Origin: Eulemur rufifrons
Taxonomy: Eukaryota > Chordata > Mammalia > Primates > Lemuridae
Assembly (NCBI RefSeq): GCF_041146395.1
Contig: NC_090989.1
Span: 124,495,501-124,559,500 of the forward strand
Direction of reading: 5' to 3'
Length of the DNA: 64,000 nt
Numbering within the stretch: the first letter of the stretch is position 1; each line of letters starts with the position of its first letter. The notes under the pieces were generated by a model that had not been told where the DNA came from, did no database searches, and worked only from the letters and a program-made list of their open reading frames with translations. Of this stretch, positions 23,831 to 36,389 are shown piece by piece. A program made the translations under genes and the position numbers.

Positions 23831-25198
23831 CCCTAGGTTTCTAATAATAGTTGATGGTTGAGGATGAGAATGGCCTCTTCAAAAACCAAAGAGAAGGAAG
23901 AGAAATGGAATAACATGTGTATGGACAGCTGGTACTTAGATATAGGAATGAGCCACAAATAAAAGCTATTAGATGAAAGATTAATGACCAGAATGCTGAT
24001 CCTCGGGAACATAGCAAACTCCTAACTTCAGTCTTGCTCATGGACTCAATAAAGATGGGACTCCAGACAAGTTATGGTACCCTTATTGAAATTTAGTAAA
24101 ATTTTATGACCCTGTGTAATGATCAGATGACAGAACAGTCACCTGTGGGCAAGGCACTTTCCAAAATCAGGGACAGCAGGCTGCCCATTTGCTCAGTTTT
24201 GTGGGTTTTTTAATTGCAGGAAATGACAGCCAAAATATCTTCCATTATATGCCTAAGAGATGAAACAAGAGTTTAAGCCAAGAAATGGAGCCAAAATCTA
24301 TCCCCAGTCACACATGTGCAACTTCTGACTATGCAACATACCAGCACACACTGTCATAACTGACATGTTTGAAAGAGCAACTGAGAATATATAGGGTGGG
24401 ATGTAGCTCCCCATAGAATGGTTATTGCTTTAACTACTTAAGATTGCCAGCGCCTAAACCAACCCTGTGCAGCCCAGACAGCGAGAGAGCCTGAGAGCGA
24501 GAAAGAGATGGGGAGAGGGAAGCAGAGGCGAAGACAGAAAGAAGAGGGGTTATTAGACCAGAAATTCTACTTCTCCCTCAGAATTACCACCTCCCTGTGA
24601 GGTCATTTAGATGGCAAGCATTAGCTTCTCACTGACACACATGGAGGAGAGGAATCAACCATTTTTTTCAGGCTCAAATGCAGAGTTTCAGGAAACAGAA
24701 GAGTGAGACCTCTGCTTCACATAAACTTTGGGCAGTTTAGAGCCAACAGTCTTCTTGGGTTTGGTTTGCCTGTGAAGCCCTGAGCAAATTATTATAATAC
24801 ATCTTGCTAAGTTTCATTTTCCCCGTTTGTAAAATGGAGCTAATAATAGTTCCAATGTTTTAGGGTGATTATAAAGATTGAATGACATAATTCATTTAAA
24901 GGGATTAGAACAGTGCTTGGATTATAACAGGCACAATAGCTTAAGTATTAACTGTCATCATCACTATCATTGATATAAGCAATTAGAACAGTGCACGGCC
25001 TGTAAGTAAATGCTTGATATCCCTTAGCTATTGTAGACACCAATAATCTCAGTGGCTTCCACTATCTTCATAATTATTAGAACACTCAAATGGAAGATTA
25101 GAGTCCAGTTTTCTAGTTAGACCTATAGATCCTGTATAAAACACTATAAACAAATCAACACTGCAAGTCTTTCTGATGTTTAATATTTGGGAGTCCAT

Positions 25199-25494
25199 CC
25201 AGGCATGGTGGCTCACGCCTAAAATCCCAGCACTTTAGGAGGCCGAGGTAGAGGATTGCTTGAGCCCAGACATTAGAGACCAGCCTAGGCAACACAATGA
25301 GAGAGACTCTGTCTCTACAGAAAATTTTAAAAATTAGCCAGGCGTGGTGGCATGCACCTGCAGTCCTAGCTACTCAAGAGGCTGAGGTGGGAGGATCTCT
25401 TGACCCCAGGAGTTTGAGGTTGCAGTAAGCTGTGATCCCACCACTGCATCCTAGCCTGAACAACAGAGAGAGACCCTGTCTCAACAAAACAAAA
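25199..25494 (+). mobile_element. AluJ, full length
   Basis: The only + strand Alu here ('aggcatggtggctcacgcct' to 'gaccctgtctcaacaaaac'). Target-site duplication 'atttgggagtccat' (25185-25198) and 'atttaggagtccat' (25495-25508), one mismatch. Confidence 0.92.
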
Positions 25495-25971
25495 ATTTAG
25501 GAGTCCATGAAGCCTCTTTTCAATGAGAAATGCATGAATTCTTGCAATTTTCCACTTCTATACTAAAAAATATCCCCAAGGAGGTAGGAGGGTGCTGAAT
25601 TGCTTTAAAGTATTTCTTTCGGGCTATGAACATTTGAGGTTTAGAAAACACATAAATATAGTTTATAGCATGAAAAACTTGGCAATGAGATAAGCTGAGT
25701 TTTTCTAAAAATCATTACTGTTTCCTGGAAGCTGCAATAAGTGGAGAAGCCTGGAATGCAGCTCTCCTGCTGGGAGATATAGGAGGAGACCCTGCTTGCT
25801 GAGCTGAGAGGTTCCATCTGTGGAAGACACAGTGTGACAGGTTGCACCCCGAGCCCCAGAGAAGTCCTCCCAAGGCCACACATATCCTTGCTGCCAAGTT
25901 CCAGCTGCTCCTGCTAGTGGTGACTCAATGGGCATAACAGGCTGGACCAGGTCATCTTCTGTGGGTCTTAC

Positions 25972-26074
25972 CGTAGCAGAAAGTGCACCGCTGGAGTCTC
26001 TCTAACGTTGGTGTGTAGTCGGCCTCCGCCCCAGAGGGAACCACTATTACTTGAAATGTGCCAGTGTCATCAAT
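25972..26074 (-). CDS. COL6A6: COL6A6 exon: end of VWA C1 and C1-C2 linker
   Basis: 103 bases. The acceptor is 'cttctgcag' and the donor 'gtaaga' on the - strand. It reads IDDTGTFQVIVVPSG, then AEADYTPTLERLQ and RCTFCY with a split Asp codon. 'FQVIVVPSG' is the last VWA beta-strand and 'LERLQRCTFC' the final helix with two Cys residues. 'AEADY' seems two residues longer than the human 'ADY' that I recall. Confidence 0.93.
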
Positions 26075-27029
26075 CTGCAGAAGTGGAAGAGAAAGAACAG
26101 CTTAGTGGGTAGGGCTTCAAGAACCTCCTAGGACTGTTCAGAGATCTGGAGAGGGCAACAGTGCTCCTTCTCAGAAAGTCCTGGGGAGGCACAGCACGCC
26201 AGCGTGGCTCAGAGCTCTGCCTGGGCTTTACTCTCCACTCTCTAGCTGTATGACAAGTTACTTTGCCTGTTTCATCATCTGTGAAATGAGAACGTTACTA
26301 CTACCTGACAGGACTACTGTCAGCATCAAATGAGTTCATAACTGTAAAGCACTTACTGGCACAGAGTGGGTGCCATGTGGGTCACTAAAGACCACAAAGC
26401 GCTTTTATATCCATTATTCCAACAACTCAGTGAGTTAGTTTTTATGCTCATCATGCCCATTTTATAGATGATGAAACTGAAAGCTCAATGAAAGGCAAAA
26501 GGACTAATCAAAAGACACTGGACACCGAAGGCATTTAAGGAAGAGGATCAGAGACCTCCCTTCCCCCTGAGTCCAGAAAACCTTGTAAAATCACAGGATG
26601 CTCTTTATAGCTATCTTTAGGTTTCCACTATGAACTTGCCATCCAAGCTGGCTTTGAAATGCACTCAGACCCACATCCTGGCAGCTCTCCTTTCTAAACA
26701 ACTCCTCAACCTTTTCCAGCTTGGCCCCACTGTTAGTAACCCACCTGGAGAGCTCGAGGGTGGACAACAGGGAGAAAATGAGAAAGTTCCAAATAATCAA
26801 GCATAATGAACTTGGCTAATTGACTCGGAGATAATTGATAGTTGAATAAAAATTGTAGGTATGACCCTATCTAATGCCTCAGGGCATTAGATCAGATGAC
26901 ATTTTAGTTTTCTCCTGTGATCCTACTGTCTTAAGCTAACAACTTCCCTCTTTCTCTGGGAAGTTTCCTTCCTATACTCAATCTATAGATGTAGAACTTT
27001 GGAGGTTGTTTTCATATGGGGTCTCTCTT

Positions 27030-27980
27030 TTAGAGCTGATTGGACCAGGGATGGTGTTAAATTAAATTTGGCCTGAGGATGCCTCCATACTTTGAGTCAC
27101 GTAATGAACTGCAACCTAACTTAGTACATAAACTAACAGAAAATCTAACTGAGGAGTAAACTTTTGTAACAAATAGCTGAGTTTCAGCCAATCGCAGCAG
27201 CCAAGCTTCAGTCGATCACAGGCAGCCAACTGATCAGACCATGTTCAAATAAGGCAGAAGTCTAGCTGTAACCAAGCTGTTTGTGTAGCTCACTTCCATT
27301 TTCCATCCATGCATGCTGTCTGTTCACGTAGTGAAGCACAGCTCTCTGAACTTCTGGTTGTGAGGGCTGCCTGATGTGCAAATCATTCTTTGCTCAATTA
27401 AACCCTGCAAAATTCAATTTGCCTAAAGCTTTTAATAGTCCGGCATCAGAAGCGGGATCTGAAGTAGACCTCCAATGACCCTCAGGCGCACAGATCGAGC
27501 AGAAGTACCCGCTGGGCCCACTGTGTCCACTGATCTCTCACAGCTGCTGGGTTGTGGGCAAGTTCTCTCCTGGATTCAAGCCCCATGAACTTGTATTTGA
27601 GCTCCGTGAGTTTATTTGAGCAATGTTTAGAGTGGGCTGGGTCCTGGATCAGACTGGATCCTGTTAGAGTCCTCAGTTGTCTGGCTGGGTCAGGCAGAAG
27701 CTAGACTGGGTTCAGTAGATAGGTAAGGTTACAGAAGATAGAAAAGTGGGTTCATCTGAATCCAAGGAATCTCCCATTTCAGAAACTTGTGCTTTTCTAG
27801 AGAAATGGGTGGCTACTGTGGGGAAGATTTAACCTAAACAAAATTGCTCATCTACAGGGCACTTCAGAGAAAAAAAAAGGGGCAGATCCTGAACACCTCT
27901 GAAACAATGGGATGTATTTTTGATTGGCATGCAAAGGCTTCCAAAAGACTAAATGAAAAGCTTAAGCAACTAATTGACGA
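27030..27980 (+). mobile_element. Endogenous retrovirus remnant: LTR and 5' leader (tentative)
   Basis: An LTR-like stretch with 'ctttgctcaattaaaccctg' (poly(A)-type signal) ends near 27438. It is followed at 27441-27458 by 'cggcatcagaagcgggat', which resembles a primer-binding site for tRNA-Leu with a few changes. About 0.5 kb of leader-like sequence follows. No open coding frame remains. Family not determined. Confidence 0.5.
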
Positions 27981-28149
27981 GGAGAAAAACACTGACAAAC
28001 TCTGACTGCTCCTTCTTTCTCTTTATCCTCCTCTGCCTACTCTAAATTTAGTAACCTATTCGATTAGTTACTTTTCTGCCACAAAGACATATAAAAACCC
28101 CAAACAGTTGTTTATAGAAGTTGGGCCCTCTGACCAACAGGGCCTGCTT

Positions 28150-28447
28150 TTTATTATTATTTTTTAGAGACAGGGTCTCACTGTGTCTCAGGCTGAGGTG
28201 CAGTGGCACGATCATAACTCACTATAACCTCAAATTCTTGGGCTCAAGCAAACCTCCTGCCTCATCCTCCTGAATAGCTGGGCCTATGCACATGCTACCA
28301 TGTCGGCATTTTTTTTTTTTTTTTTTTGGTAGAGACAGGGGTCTCACTATAATGCCCAGCCTGATCCTGAACTCCTAGCCTCAAGTGATCCTCCTGCCTT
28401 GGCCTCCCAAAATGCTAGGATTATAGGTAGGAGCCACTACTCCCAGC
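28150..28447 (-). mobile_element. AluJ, full length
   Basis: Diverged Alu on the - strand. Target-site duplication 'cagggcctgctt' (28138-28149) and 'cagggtctgctt' (28448-28459). Confidence 0.9.
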
Positions 28448-28582
28448 CAGGGTCTGCTTCTTTAACTACCTTTGTGTTTTGATCAAAATCTTAAGATCAG
28501 AACAATAGTGAAAGTTATCTCAGTCCTGCATAGAAGATGCTTTGTCTGTCCTACCAGTTAATGGGTTCCACTCTGAACTCAG

Positions 28583-28900
28583 AGTCATCCCTCAGTATTC
28601 TTGAAGGATGGGTTCCGGCACCTCCCCATGGATACCAAAATGCATGGATGCCCAAGTCCCTTATATAAAACAGCATAGTATATGCATATAATCTATGCAC
28701 ACCCTCCTATATACTTTAAATCATCTCTAGATCATGTACGATACCTAATACCATGTAAATGCTATATAAATAGTTGTTATACTTCATTCTTTTTTATAGT
28801 TGTATTGTTATCATTTATTATTTTTGATTATCTTCCATCCTCACTTGAATCCATAGATGTATAATAGAACCCATGGATACAGAGAGCTGACTGTAATCTA
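28583..28900. mobile_element. Tigger/pogo-type DNA transposon, second copy
   Basis: 'gagtcatccctcagtattct', 'ggataccaaaatgcatggatg' and 'cttatataaaacagcatagt' through to 'agctgactgtaatc' give the whole element with short inverted ends. Same family and orientation as 6290-6650. Confidence 0.7.
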
Positions 28901-31900
28901 GTTAAAAAAAATACAACGTGAGTTCAGAAACTGTCTATTTTTAGTTGAGATTCTTTTTTGTAAAAGAAATTTACATCTATAAACGGAAGCTTCATTTGTA
29001 AGAGCATCTCCCTCTCTGCACCTAAATCACTAGGAACTTCTGCAGTGGAGAAGGCAAAGACTTAAATCTGTATAACAAGCCCCACCTTTGACAATTGTGT
29101 CTTAACTGGGCTTCCTATTTAGGCCTTTCTTTGGCTCCGTAAATAATGGTATTTGGCTTGAAATCCAGTTCTGTACCTTTGAGGTGCAAATTTTCTACCT
29201 TGTTTTACCTAAGAGCCATCCCTGTGGAAATGCAAATTTAGGGTAGAAAATGTTTAGATGGTTATTAAAAACCATGGCCATCTGAGCCACTCAGGCCCAT
29301 TCTCTCAGAAATCTGGCACTGGGGTCCTCAGGGCAGTGAGTCTGTTTTCAGTGGTAAAAGCTAATGGAGCCGTAGGCTGTAGGCTGGCCATATCCTGTCT
29401 TGTGGACTCAGGAGCAGGGGAAATTGGGAGGAGAGAATGACTTTGCCTCAGGTGGATCTTTGCTTCTGCCCATTTTTATTCTTTTGTGCGTAAGAGAGAG
29501 AGAAATCTGTGCTCGCTAGAAGTCCTCTCTGCAAGACCACTGTGTTTGCCTTCATAAGCTGTCTGGGTTGGAGGGGAAGGCTCTGAGGGGATACGTGATA
29601 ACTGAAGCTTTCAGCTAAGTTTCTAGACACAGATACATAGAAAAAGAAACAAACAGTGCCAGGGAAAGCCTGAGAGGGAAGAAACAAAAAGTAGTGAAAA
29701 TAAGCATTATGTGTTATGAGGGGACATCCCCACCACCACCACCACCACGGAAACCACGTGATGGTAGAGCAGTGGAGAAAGGACAGAGTGGTGGTAACAC
29801 ATGCTACGTTCTGTGGTCGAATGCAGTGCTCTACGTGATGGCAATGCCCTCCCTGTGACTCACTATCTCAGTAAAATCCGCACTGCCTGCTGATTCTTTG
29901 TGCAAATGGATGCTTAGGAAAAATGCTGAATTGTGTGTGCACAATTTCAAGGGAATCACACCTTCACTCCATCTGGACTGTGATCATTAACTGGAAATCA
30001 AACCCAGTGTCAGTTCAGAGAGCACTGGTCAGACCAGTTGGGAGGGGCCAAGAGCTTTCTCACTGACAACTATCAGGATCCAGAGGAAAAAAAGCACAGG
30101 ATATTTCAGGTAGAAGAAATCTTAGGAACCATGCAATCCAACTCCACCATTTCACAGATGAGGAAAGTGAGCCTCAGAGGTGGCTGGAATATGGGAGGCT
30201 TCAGTTTAAATTTTGCTCTCCCCAAACAAGACCTACCTTTTATTTTCTGTATGAGCTACATTCATGATTGTAGCTTTGTATCAGTGGGTCCTAATTTAAT
30301 TCAGAGCAGTATTTCTCAAGATGTTGCCGAGAGATTGCTGCCATTTGCTAACTAATTTTGCAGTCTGTATATCTACAATGCAACAACTTCTGTATTTCTG
30401 GGGAGTAGCCCTAGTTGTTAAATTTATACTCACATTTAATTACATAAACATATTGGCGCCAACTTGAAGCAACATCATTTCTGTCATTGATTCTAGTGAG
30501 TTGCTTTACCAGGGCGAGTCCACAGAGGGCCGGTGCTCTCCTCTGACACCCCCGCACTCCCTACCCTCTGGATACATAACCTCTTAATAAAGTTTGGAAG
30601 ACGTGGTTTTAGAGATCATCCTACCACATATCATTGGAAGAGCTATAGTTAGCATATGACAGAAAAATTCCTTAAACTGAATGTGAGCTGGGGATTTAAA
30701 ATAAAAGGGTCCTATTGTTCACACTTCTTACTGCTCATTTTCCTGTGGATTCAAAGCAGCAGCAGCTTGGAAGAGTGTACAACTGTAACCTGCACAGATG
30801 GGTGATTTGGGGCATTCGGCAAGTGCTTCCGGATGATACACTGTTCTTTCTTCTCTAAACATCATGGGGCTCTATAAATTGATGCACTCAAGAAAAAAAA
30901 TATAATTATTAATAATCTTTCTACAGACAATTTATATTAACAAAGGAAAATCCTTTTCAGAATAAAAAGTTGGGTGCTTAAAATGCTGAAGTTTTCCATT
31001 AAAGACCCCCATCCCATTTCAACTCTGTCTTCAATCACAAGAATTATCTATTGATATAATGCCAAATACTACACTTATTGTATTCTGCCGAACAGCAGAA
31101 TAAAAGGAAAAAAAGATAGGCTAGCTAAAAAGGAGACATATTTCTTATAAGAATATTGGTAAGGGAGACCCACCCTAGATTAGAAGTCTTAATATACAGC
31201 AAGTAAAATTTCACCGGAAGAGGCAATTACCAAATTGAAAGGAATAATCCTAGTGACAAAACAAAGTTGAGACTGAAGTTTTTCCAGTCCAAAATGGTCT
31301 TCTATTTCAGAAGGGACGCATAGCTCATCACTCAACTTCATACCATCATAGAAAACTTCCAAGATAGCGCGTGATCACAGTCCATTTGCTAAGAAACATA
31401 GGGAAATCAGCCCACGCTGTCCAAGCAGCTGCTTCTGAGTCTCACTACACATCTGCACAGGTATCAATTTCAGGCTGGACTACAGAACTCTCAGATGAAT
31501 CAGGATTTAGAGAAGCCATGATATGGGTATGAAACAAACTACAGTCATAAAATATGGCCCCCAAATAAAAATACACTGTCATTAAGTTTTTGAGTTCCGT
31601 TTTTAAAAAATAGTAGCAAACAATAATTTAATCATAGGTAAAGCACGATGGAAGAAATGGATAGAAGAAAGAAAAAGAAGGCAAAAAGAAGTATAATAGT
31701 AATGTAATTTCTCTTCTATAACATCAGGCACTGGGTTCTAACCAACTTGTATATATGCCTCTGTTTTTGAGCTTTTCCAGACAATTCTGTTTAGTTTCGT
31801 CCTCTAACGTCCATGTAAGCCTTTTGGTTTTCTAGTTTACTCGTGTATCCTCACAGCCTAGGACAGCAACCGGTGTGTATGAGGTGCTTACTAAACATTT

Positions 31901-33530
31901 GTTGAATGAATAAACCTTGGCACCAATTCTGACTTCATCTCTAACTTTCTTCTTCCTAAGGGGTGTTGGGGGCCAATGCTGCTTAGATTTATGAAGGTCA
32001 TTATCAAGAATTTAAATCTTCCTTGGTGCTCTTTTGAGATGAACTCCTTCAAAAAAGGAGTAAAGAGTCTTTAGGTGGGTTGGGTAGAATTGAGAAATCA
32101 GATCAATCAATCTCTAAGTGAGATTGTGAACACTCAAACGTTTAATAACAAAATACTTTTTCATGAATTATATGCTGTGCACATACCTTTGAGTTGGTGG
32201 GTGGGTGGAAATGTGTCAGTTTAAGTTTATATCACAAGTGCCATCGATTATTTGCATCAGGATGTAAAGCTGACTCTTATTTTGTGACTAAATAAAGCCA
32301 AGGGATGGGGGAATTATGAGGACTCTGTGTAACCAAAATCACTTAGAGAATTTTTGAGCTGCTACTTCTCATGGCAGCTACATTTGCATAGCCTGGGCCC
32401 AATCTTTTCTAATTCATGTGCATCTTCCTGGGCCTGATGCGTCAGCCTTTTCTTTTGCATACTTCAATGATACTAATAGCATTTTGGCTGCTTTACAACC
32501 TAGATTTCATTATTATTAAACATATGTTAGCTTAGCATCAAGCAACTGGATGATAATTAAAGCAAAAGATATCATTCTTGAGTGCCTACTATGTACTAGA
32601 CACTAATACAGTGTTGCATCATTTAATCTTCATACCAACTCTAGGAAAAAAAGTACTGTTTTCCATATACAGATGAGAAATACATTTCAGTGCTGTTCTG
32701 CTTATTTCAACACTTTCATAGAAAATTATAGAGCTGGAAAGGGCCTCAAAAGGCCACTTAATGCTAGGCTTCAGTCTCCAGGAAAGACAGACGTCACCCT
32801 CAACAGGTGAGTGACTGCCCTGTAAAAAGCCTTCAGAAAAAGGTGTTGACCACCTGTATTAGACCATTCAATCCGTGCCAACAATAAATCAAAATTGCCT
32901 TCAGAAAGTTCTTATTTAAGCCTAACTAGAAGTTTCCTATTGCCATTACTCCTAGGTCCTCTAAGATGAGATTTTGTAAAGTTGGAATTCAGCTGGCTAA
33001 TTTTCTCCAGTAATGATTTTTCACACATCTGAAGCCAATGATTTAGTGGCTTTTTGCCTTCCTTTCTTTAAATGAAGTAATTTTCAAATGGCTGGTCTTT
33101 TTATTTAGGTTGCATTTTCCGATACGTTTTTGCTGCTCCCTGGAGCCCTTCCTCACAGTCTGTCTCCACATGAATGGAGAAGAGAGCACCACACTGGGCC
33201 AATACGGCTGACGGGAAGGATGCTTTGCTGGCCCCAGCAGGTCCTCTGCAATGGAGCCCTGCCACTAAGCCACTACTGACAGGGTGTTTTAAAGTTATCC
33301 ATGGCCATCTTAATCCCAGGTGATGTATTTAGGAATGCTACACATGAAGATTTTAATCCTCAATCCAAGAAACTATAACTGGAATGGTTTAAGATTTGGA
33401 TCTTTACATAAGTGGTGAAGTTATAAAACCAGCCAATTGGTTTTCATCACACAGCAATGACTACTACCCTGGCTATCTAAGTGACAAATATGTTTATTGG
33501 CCGCCTGATTCAGTATGTTTGCATACAGAG
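28901..33530. other. COL6A6 intron between C1 exons, mostly unassigned
   Basis: No exon seen. A short CAC repeat lies near 29731-29749, and MIR-like pieces at 30110-30190 and 32580-32690. The rest is old, unrecognised intronic DNA. Confidence 0.4.
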
Positions 33531-33559
33531 GCAACTCAGAGAGTAGAGTGCGGAAGCAC

Positions 33560-33780
33560 TAGAATAGCAAACCTCGAGTCGAGTCCTGATACTGCCACTT
33601 CTTAGAGCTGTGTGAACCTGGACAAGTAGCTTAACTTCTCCAGGATCAGTTTTCTCACCTACAAAATGGGAATAACAGCTGTATCTATCTTACACCCGCT
33701 ACTTGTGAGAATTAAACAGATAATGCACATAAAGGGCATAGCATGTTGCCGGCACACAGTAACGAATACTTATGATTCTA
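33560..33780 (+). repeat. MIR element
   Basis: 'gagtcctgatactgccactt', 'gtgaacctggacaagtagct' and 'tcacctacaaaatgggaata' are a well-preserved MIR. It ends about 145 bases before the C1 exon border. Confidence 0.8.
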
Positions 33781-33910
33781 CTCTGCCAATCCAGAATTCT
33801 ACAAAACTTCCAAACAAATGACCTTGATTTTGAAGGCATGGAAGTGTAGTCCTATACTTTCTTACAGGGGCTCTGAATACAGGCAAAGCCATTAGAACTG
33901 CTCTGTGAAG

Positions 33911-34440
33911 GGCGCCCCGCATACCGCGAAGGCGCGCCGGACCGAGGGCACGTTGCCGAAGGCCACCACCACGGGAACGATGTCCAGCGCGCTGAATTCC
34001 ATGGCGGCCGTGGCGATGGCCTGGGCGTCGGAGGACTGGCCGCTGCTGAAAAACGTGGCGATTCTTCTCGTGTGCGGCCCCGGGAGCGTCCGCTTGAAGA
34101 CGTTCCTGGAAATGAACCTCATTGCTTTGCCAATCTCCCGGCTGGCTGCAGATCTCTCGAAAGGAATTGCTTCAATTTCCCTGAGCAGTCGGTTCTTCTC
34201 GTAGGCGTCTGAGAAGCGGACGAGGTGCCTGGCGTGGGAGCTGTAGGAGAGGATGGCAATGCGCGCTCCCACGGGGCAGCTGTTCTCCCGGACCTTGACG
34301 TCTCTCACCAGGGAAGCCATCAGCCCCTTCATCCGCTCAAATTCCTCCTCCGTGACGTCCCGGGACTGGTCTAGCGCAAACACCAACTCGGTCGGATGCA
34401 CAGGGCATTCGGGTTTTCCTGAAGACGAGAACACGTTCCT
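33911..34440. other. COL6A6: CpG-dense island coincident with the C1 exon
   Basis: From 33911 to about 34102 I count 28 CpG dinucleotides in roughly 190 bases, with high density continuing through the exon. The flanking introns have almost none. The block ends close to the exon borders. Confidence 0.8.
33925..34418 (-). CDS. COL6A6: COL6A6 exon encoding most of VWA domain C1
   Basis: 494 bases. The acceptor is 'ctcgtcttcag' and the donor 'gtatgc' on the - strand. It opens with KPECPVHPTELVFALDQSRD: a beta-strand running into the metal-site loop, here D-Q-S-R-D instead of the canonical DxSxS. Later come VGARIAILSYSSHARHLVRF, then RRIATFFSSGQSSDA (strand 4 region) and VPVVVAFGNVPSVRRAFA. C1 is the conserved C-terminal VWA domain that mediates chain and dimer assembly in type VI collagen. 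The exon is far richer in C+G and CpG than all DNA around it. Confidence 0.96.
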
Positions 34441-34734
34441 TATCACAGAGCAACCTTACTTAAAAGGATACATAGAAGGCAAAGTAATTTTAAATGTTAA
34501 CTTTTCAAATATTTATAAATAATACCGTAAGCATTAAAACAAACATGTAAAATATCAAATATTTAAATCTTGAATAATTATGCCCCCTGCAATCCACTCT
34601 TCCCACAGCAGCTCAAGTAAGCTTTAAAAACTTGTCTATCAGCACACTTTGACTCAACGGTACAAAAGCAATTTATGTAACCAAAATGTTTATACCCCCA
34701 TATTCTGAAATTTAAAGAAATAAAAAATTGTCCA

Positions 34735-35300
34735 TCAGATCATGCTCCTCCCCCTCAATACTTTCAACAAACTCTTTAATACCCTCCCATCACAATTCAA
34801 ATAAAATCCAGCCTCCTTATTATAACTGCAAAGCTCAGCTTGCTCCGGGCCCTGCCTATTTCCCCATTTTCTCACGGGACACTTTCCTTTTCCCTAAATG
34901 TATCTAAGTCATACTGGGCTCCGTCGGTTCCTAGGAGACACCCAGGTCTGTTCTGTTTCACGGCCTCTGCACTTGCAGTTCTCTCTCCCTAGCTATTGAA
35001 GCTGGCTCCTTTTTATTCTTCACTCCAAACTTCAATGTCACTGCCTACAAGAAAAGCCCTCCATCCAAAACATCTCTCCCCTCCCACTATCCTGTGACAG
35101 GGCATCCTATGCTTAATCTCATTCACAGCAACTATAAGGTTCTTAATTCACCCATATTTGTTTATTTATTATCTGGATCCTCCACGAGAATGGGAGTTTC
35201 TGAGGACAGGAAGCATGTCCATTATTCAACTCTGTGTCACCAGTGCCTAGGACAGATACTGGCACAAAGTAGGCTTTCAGTAAATATTTATTAAATGCAC
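34735..35300 (+). repeat. L2 LINE fragment
   Basis: L2 3' end in order: 'actctttaataccctcccat', 'cacggcctctgcacttgca', 'gagaatgggagtttctgagg', 'ggcacaaagtaggctttcag' and 'taaatatttattaaatg'. Confidence 0.8.
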
Positions 35301-35903
35301 AAACAAGCAATCAGAGGGCATGGGTTGGCGGGTTTATCCAGAAGGTGTAAGAATATAAATATATAAGAGAGTGATGAGGGGTTTATACCAAAACATGTCA
35401 GGAAGCATTTGTAACATACTTGAAAACCGGCACTGAAAAATATTAAGCCAACTTGGTAATTAACACCAGGCACGAGCTCCATGGATTTAGCATTATCTGA
35501 GCTGTGCATTCGGCTTACCTGCCATCTGATCTTCCCTACTTTTATTTTGCCCCCTCTGCATCTTAATCCCTAACCACTGGACTACAGAGACAATATGACA
35601 GAGAAAGAAAATGAAGGGGTGAGAAATAGTATCAAAAAAATCTAGAAGTAACTTGAATGGTGATGTTACTCATTAAGACATTAATAAAAATAAAAAAATA
35701 CTTGGTTGAGAAATAGCTGTGAAGCTCAGCTAAAACTTGAGTGATTTATTGGAGGCAGGACTCTGCTACCAGTATGAAGCACCAAAGAAAGCCCGGATAA
35801 AATTTATATCAGTTGGCAGCCAATGCATGGCTCTAATTCATCTTTCCAGATGTATGACATTTTGGAGCTTGATTAAGACATGCTGTAAATAAAGATTACT
35901 CAC

Positions 35904-35915
35904 CGTGTCCACCAG
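35904..35915 (-). CDS. COL6A6: COL6A6 12-base microexon
   Basis: Between 'ttcttctttcccag' (a strong pyrimidine tract) and 'gtgagt' on the - strand. It adds two bases to finish Pro, then Gly-Gly-His, then one base that makes Gly with the next exon, giving S-P-G-G-H-G-K-P-E-C. The phase fits both neighbours, and the resulting 'RDHSPGGHGKPECP' matches the human linker as I recall it, with small substitutions. Confidence 0.85.
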
Positions 35916-36389
35916 CTGGGAAAGAAGAACAGAGGACATCAGTTATTATTTGGTAGGAGAATAGAGTTCTGTGCTGTGTAGGAAAATCAGGACAGTGATG
36001 TTCTGCTCTGTCTGCTTTTTGTAGATGACTCAAAAATCAAGGTAACAGATAGGGTTTGGAGAAAATGTAGACAAAGCCCAACGTAGGGAAGGGGACGGGA
36101 GAAGAAGTGGGACAATTTACAGCCATCAATCAGCAGCCTGCAGCCAGCTGTCAGAGGCAAAGAATCTTTGCCTGGGAGGGAATATGATGTTGCAGGGCGG
36201 TGCACTGAATTTGGAAAGTTAAAAGGTCCTAACTTCTCTTTACTCCAAATTTTTCCTACTTAGGTACCCATAAGCTGTCAATTATATATACACATACACA
36301 CACAGTATGTCTATATGTTTGTATATGTGCATATTTATATGTTATATAAATGTCAAAGATAGATTTACTCTGAAGCAAATGAATATTTG

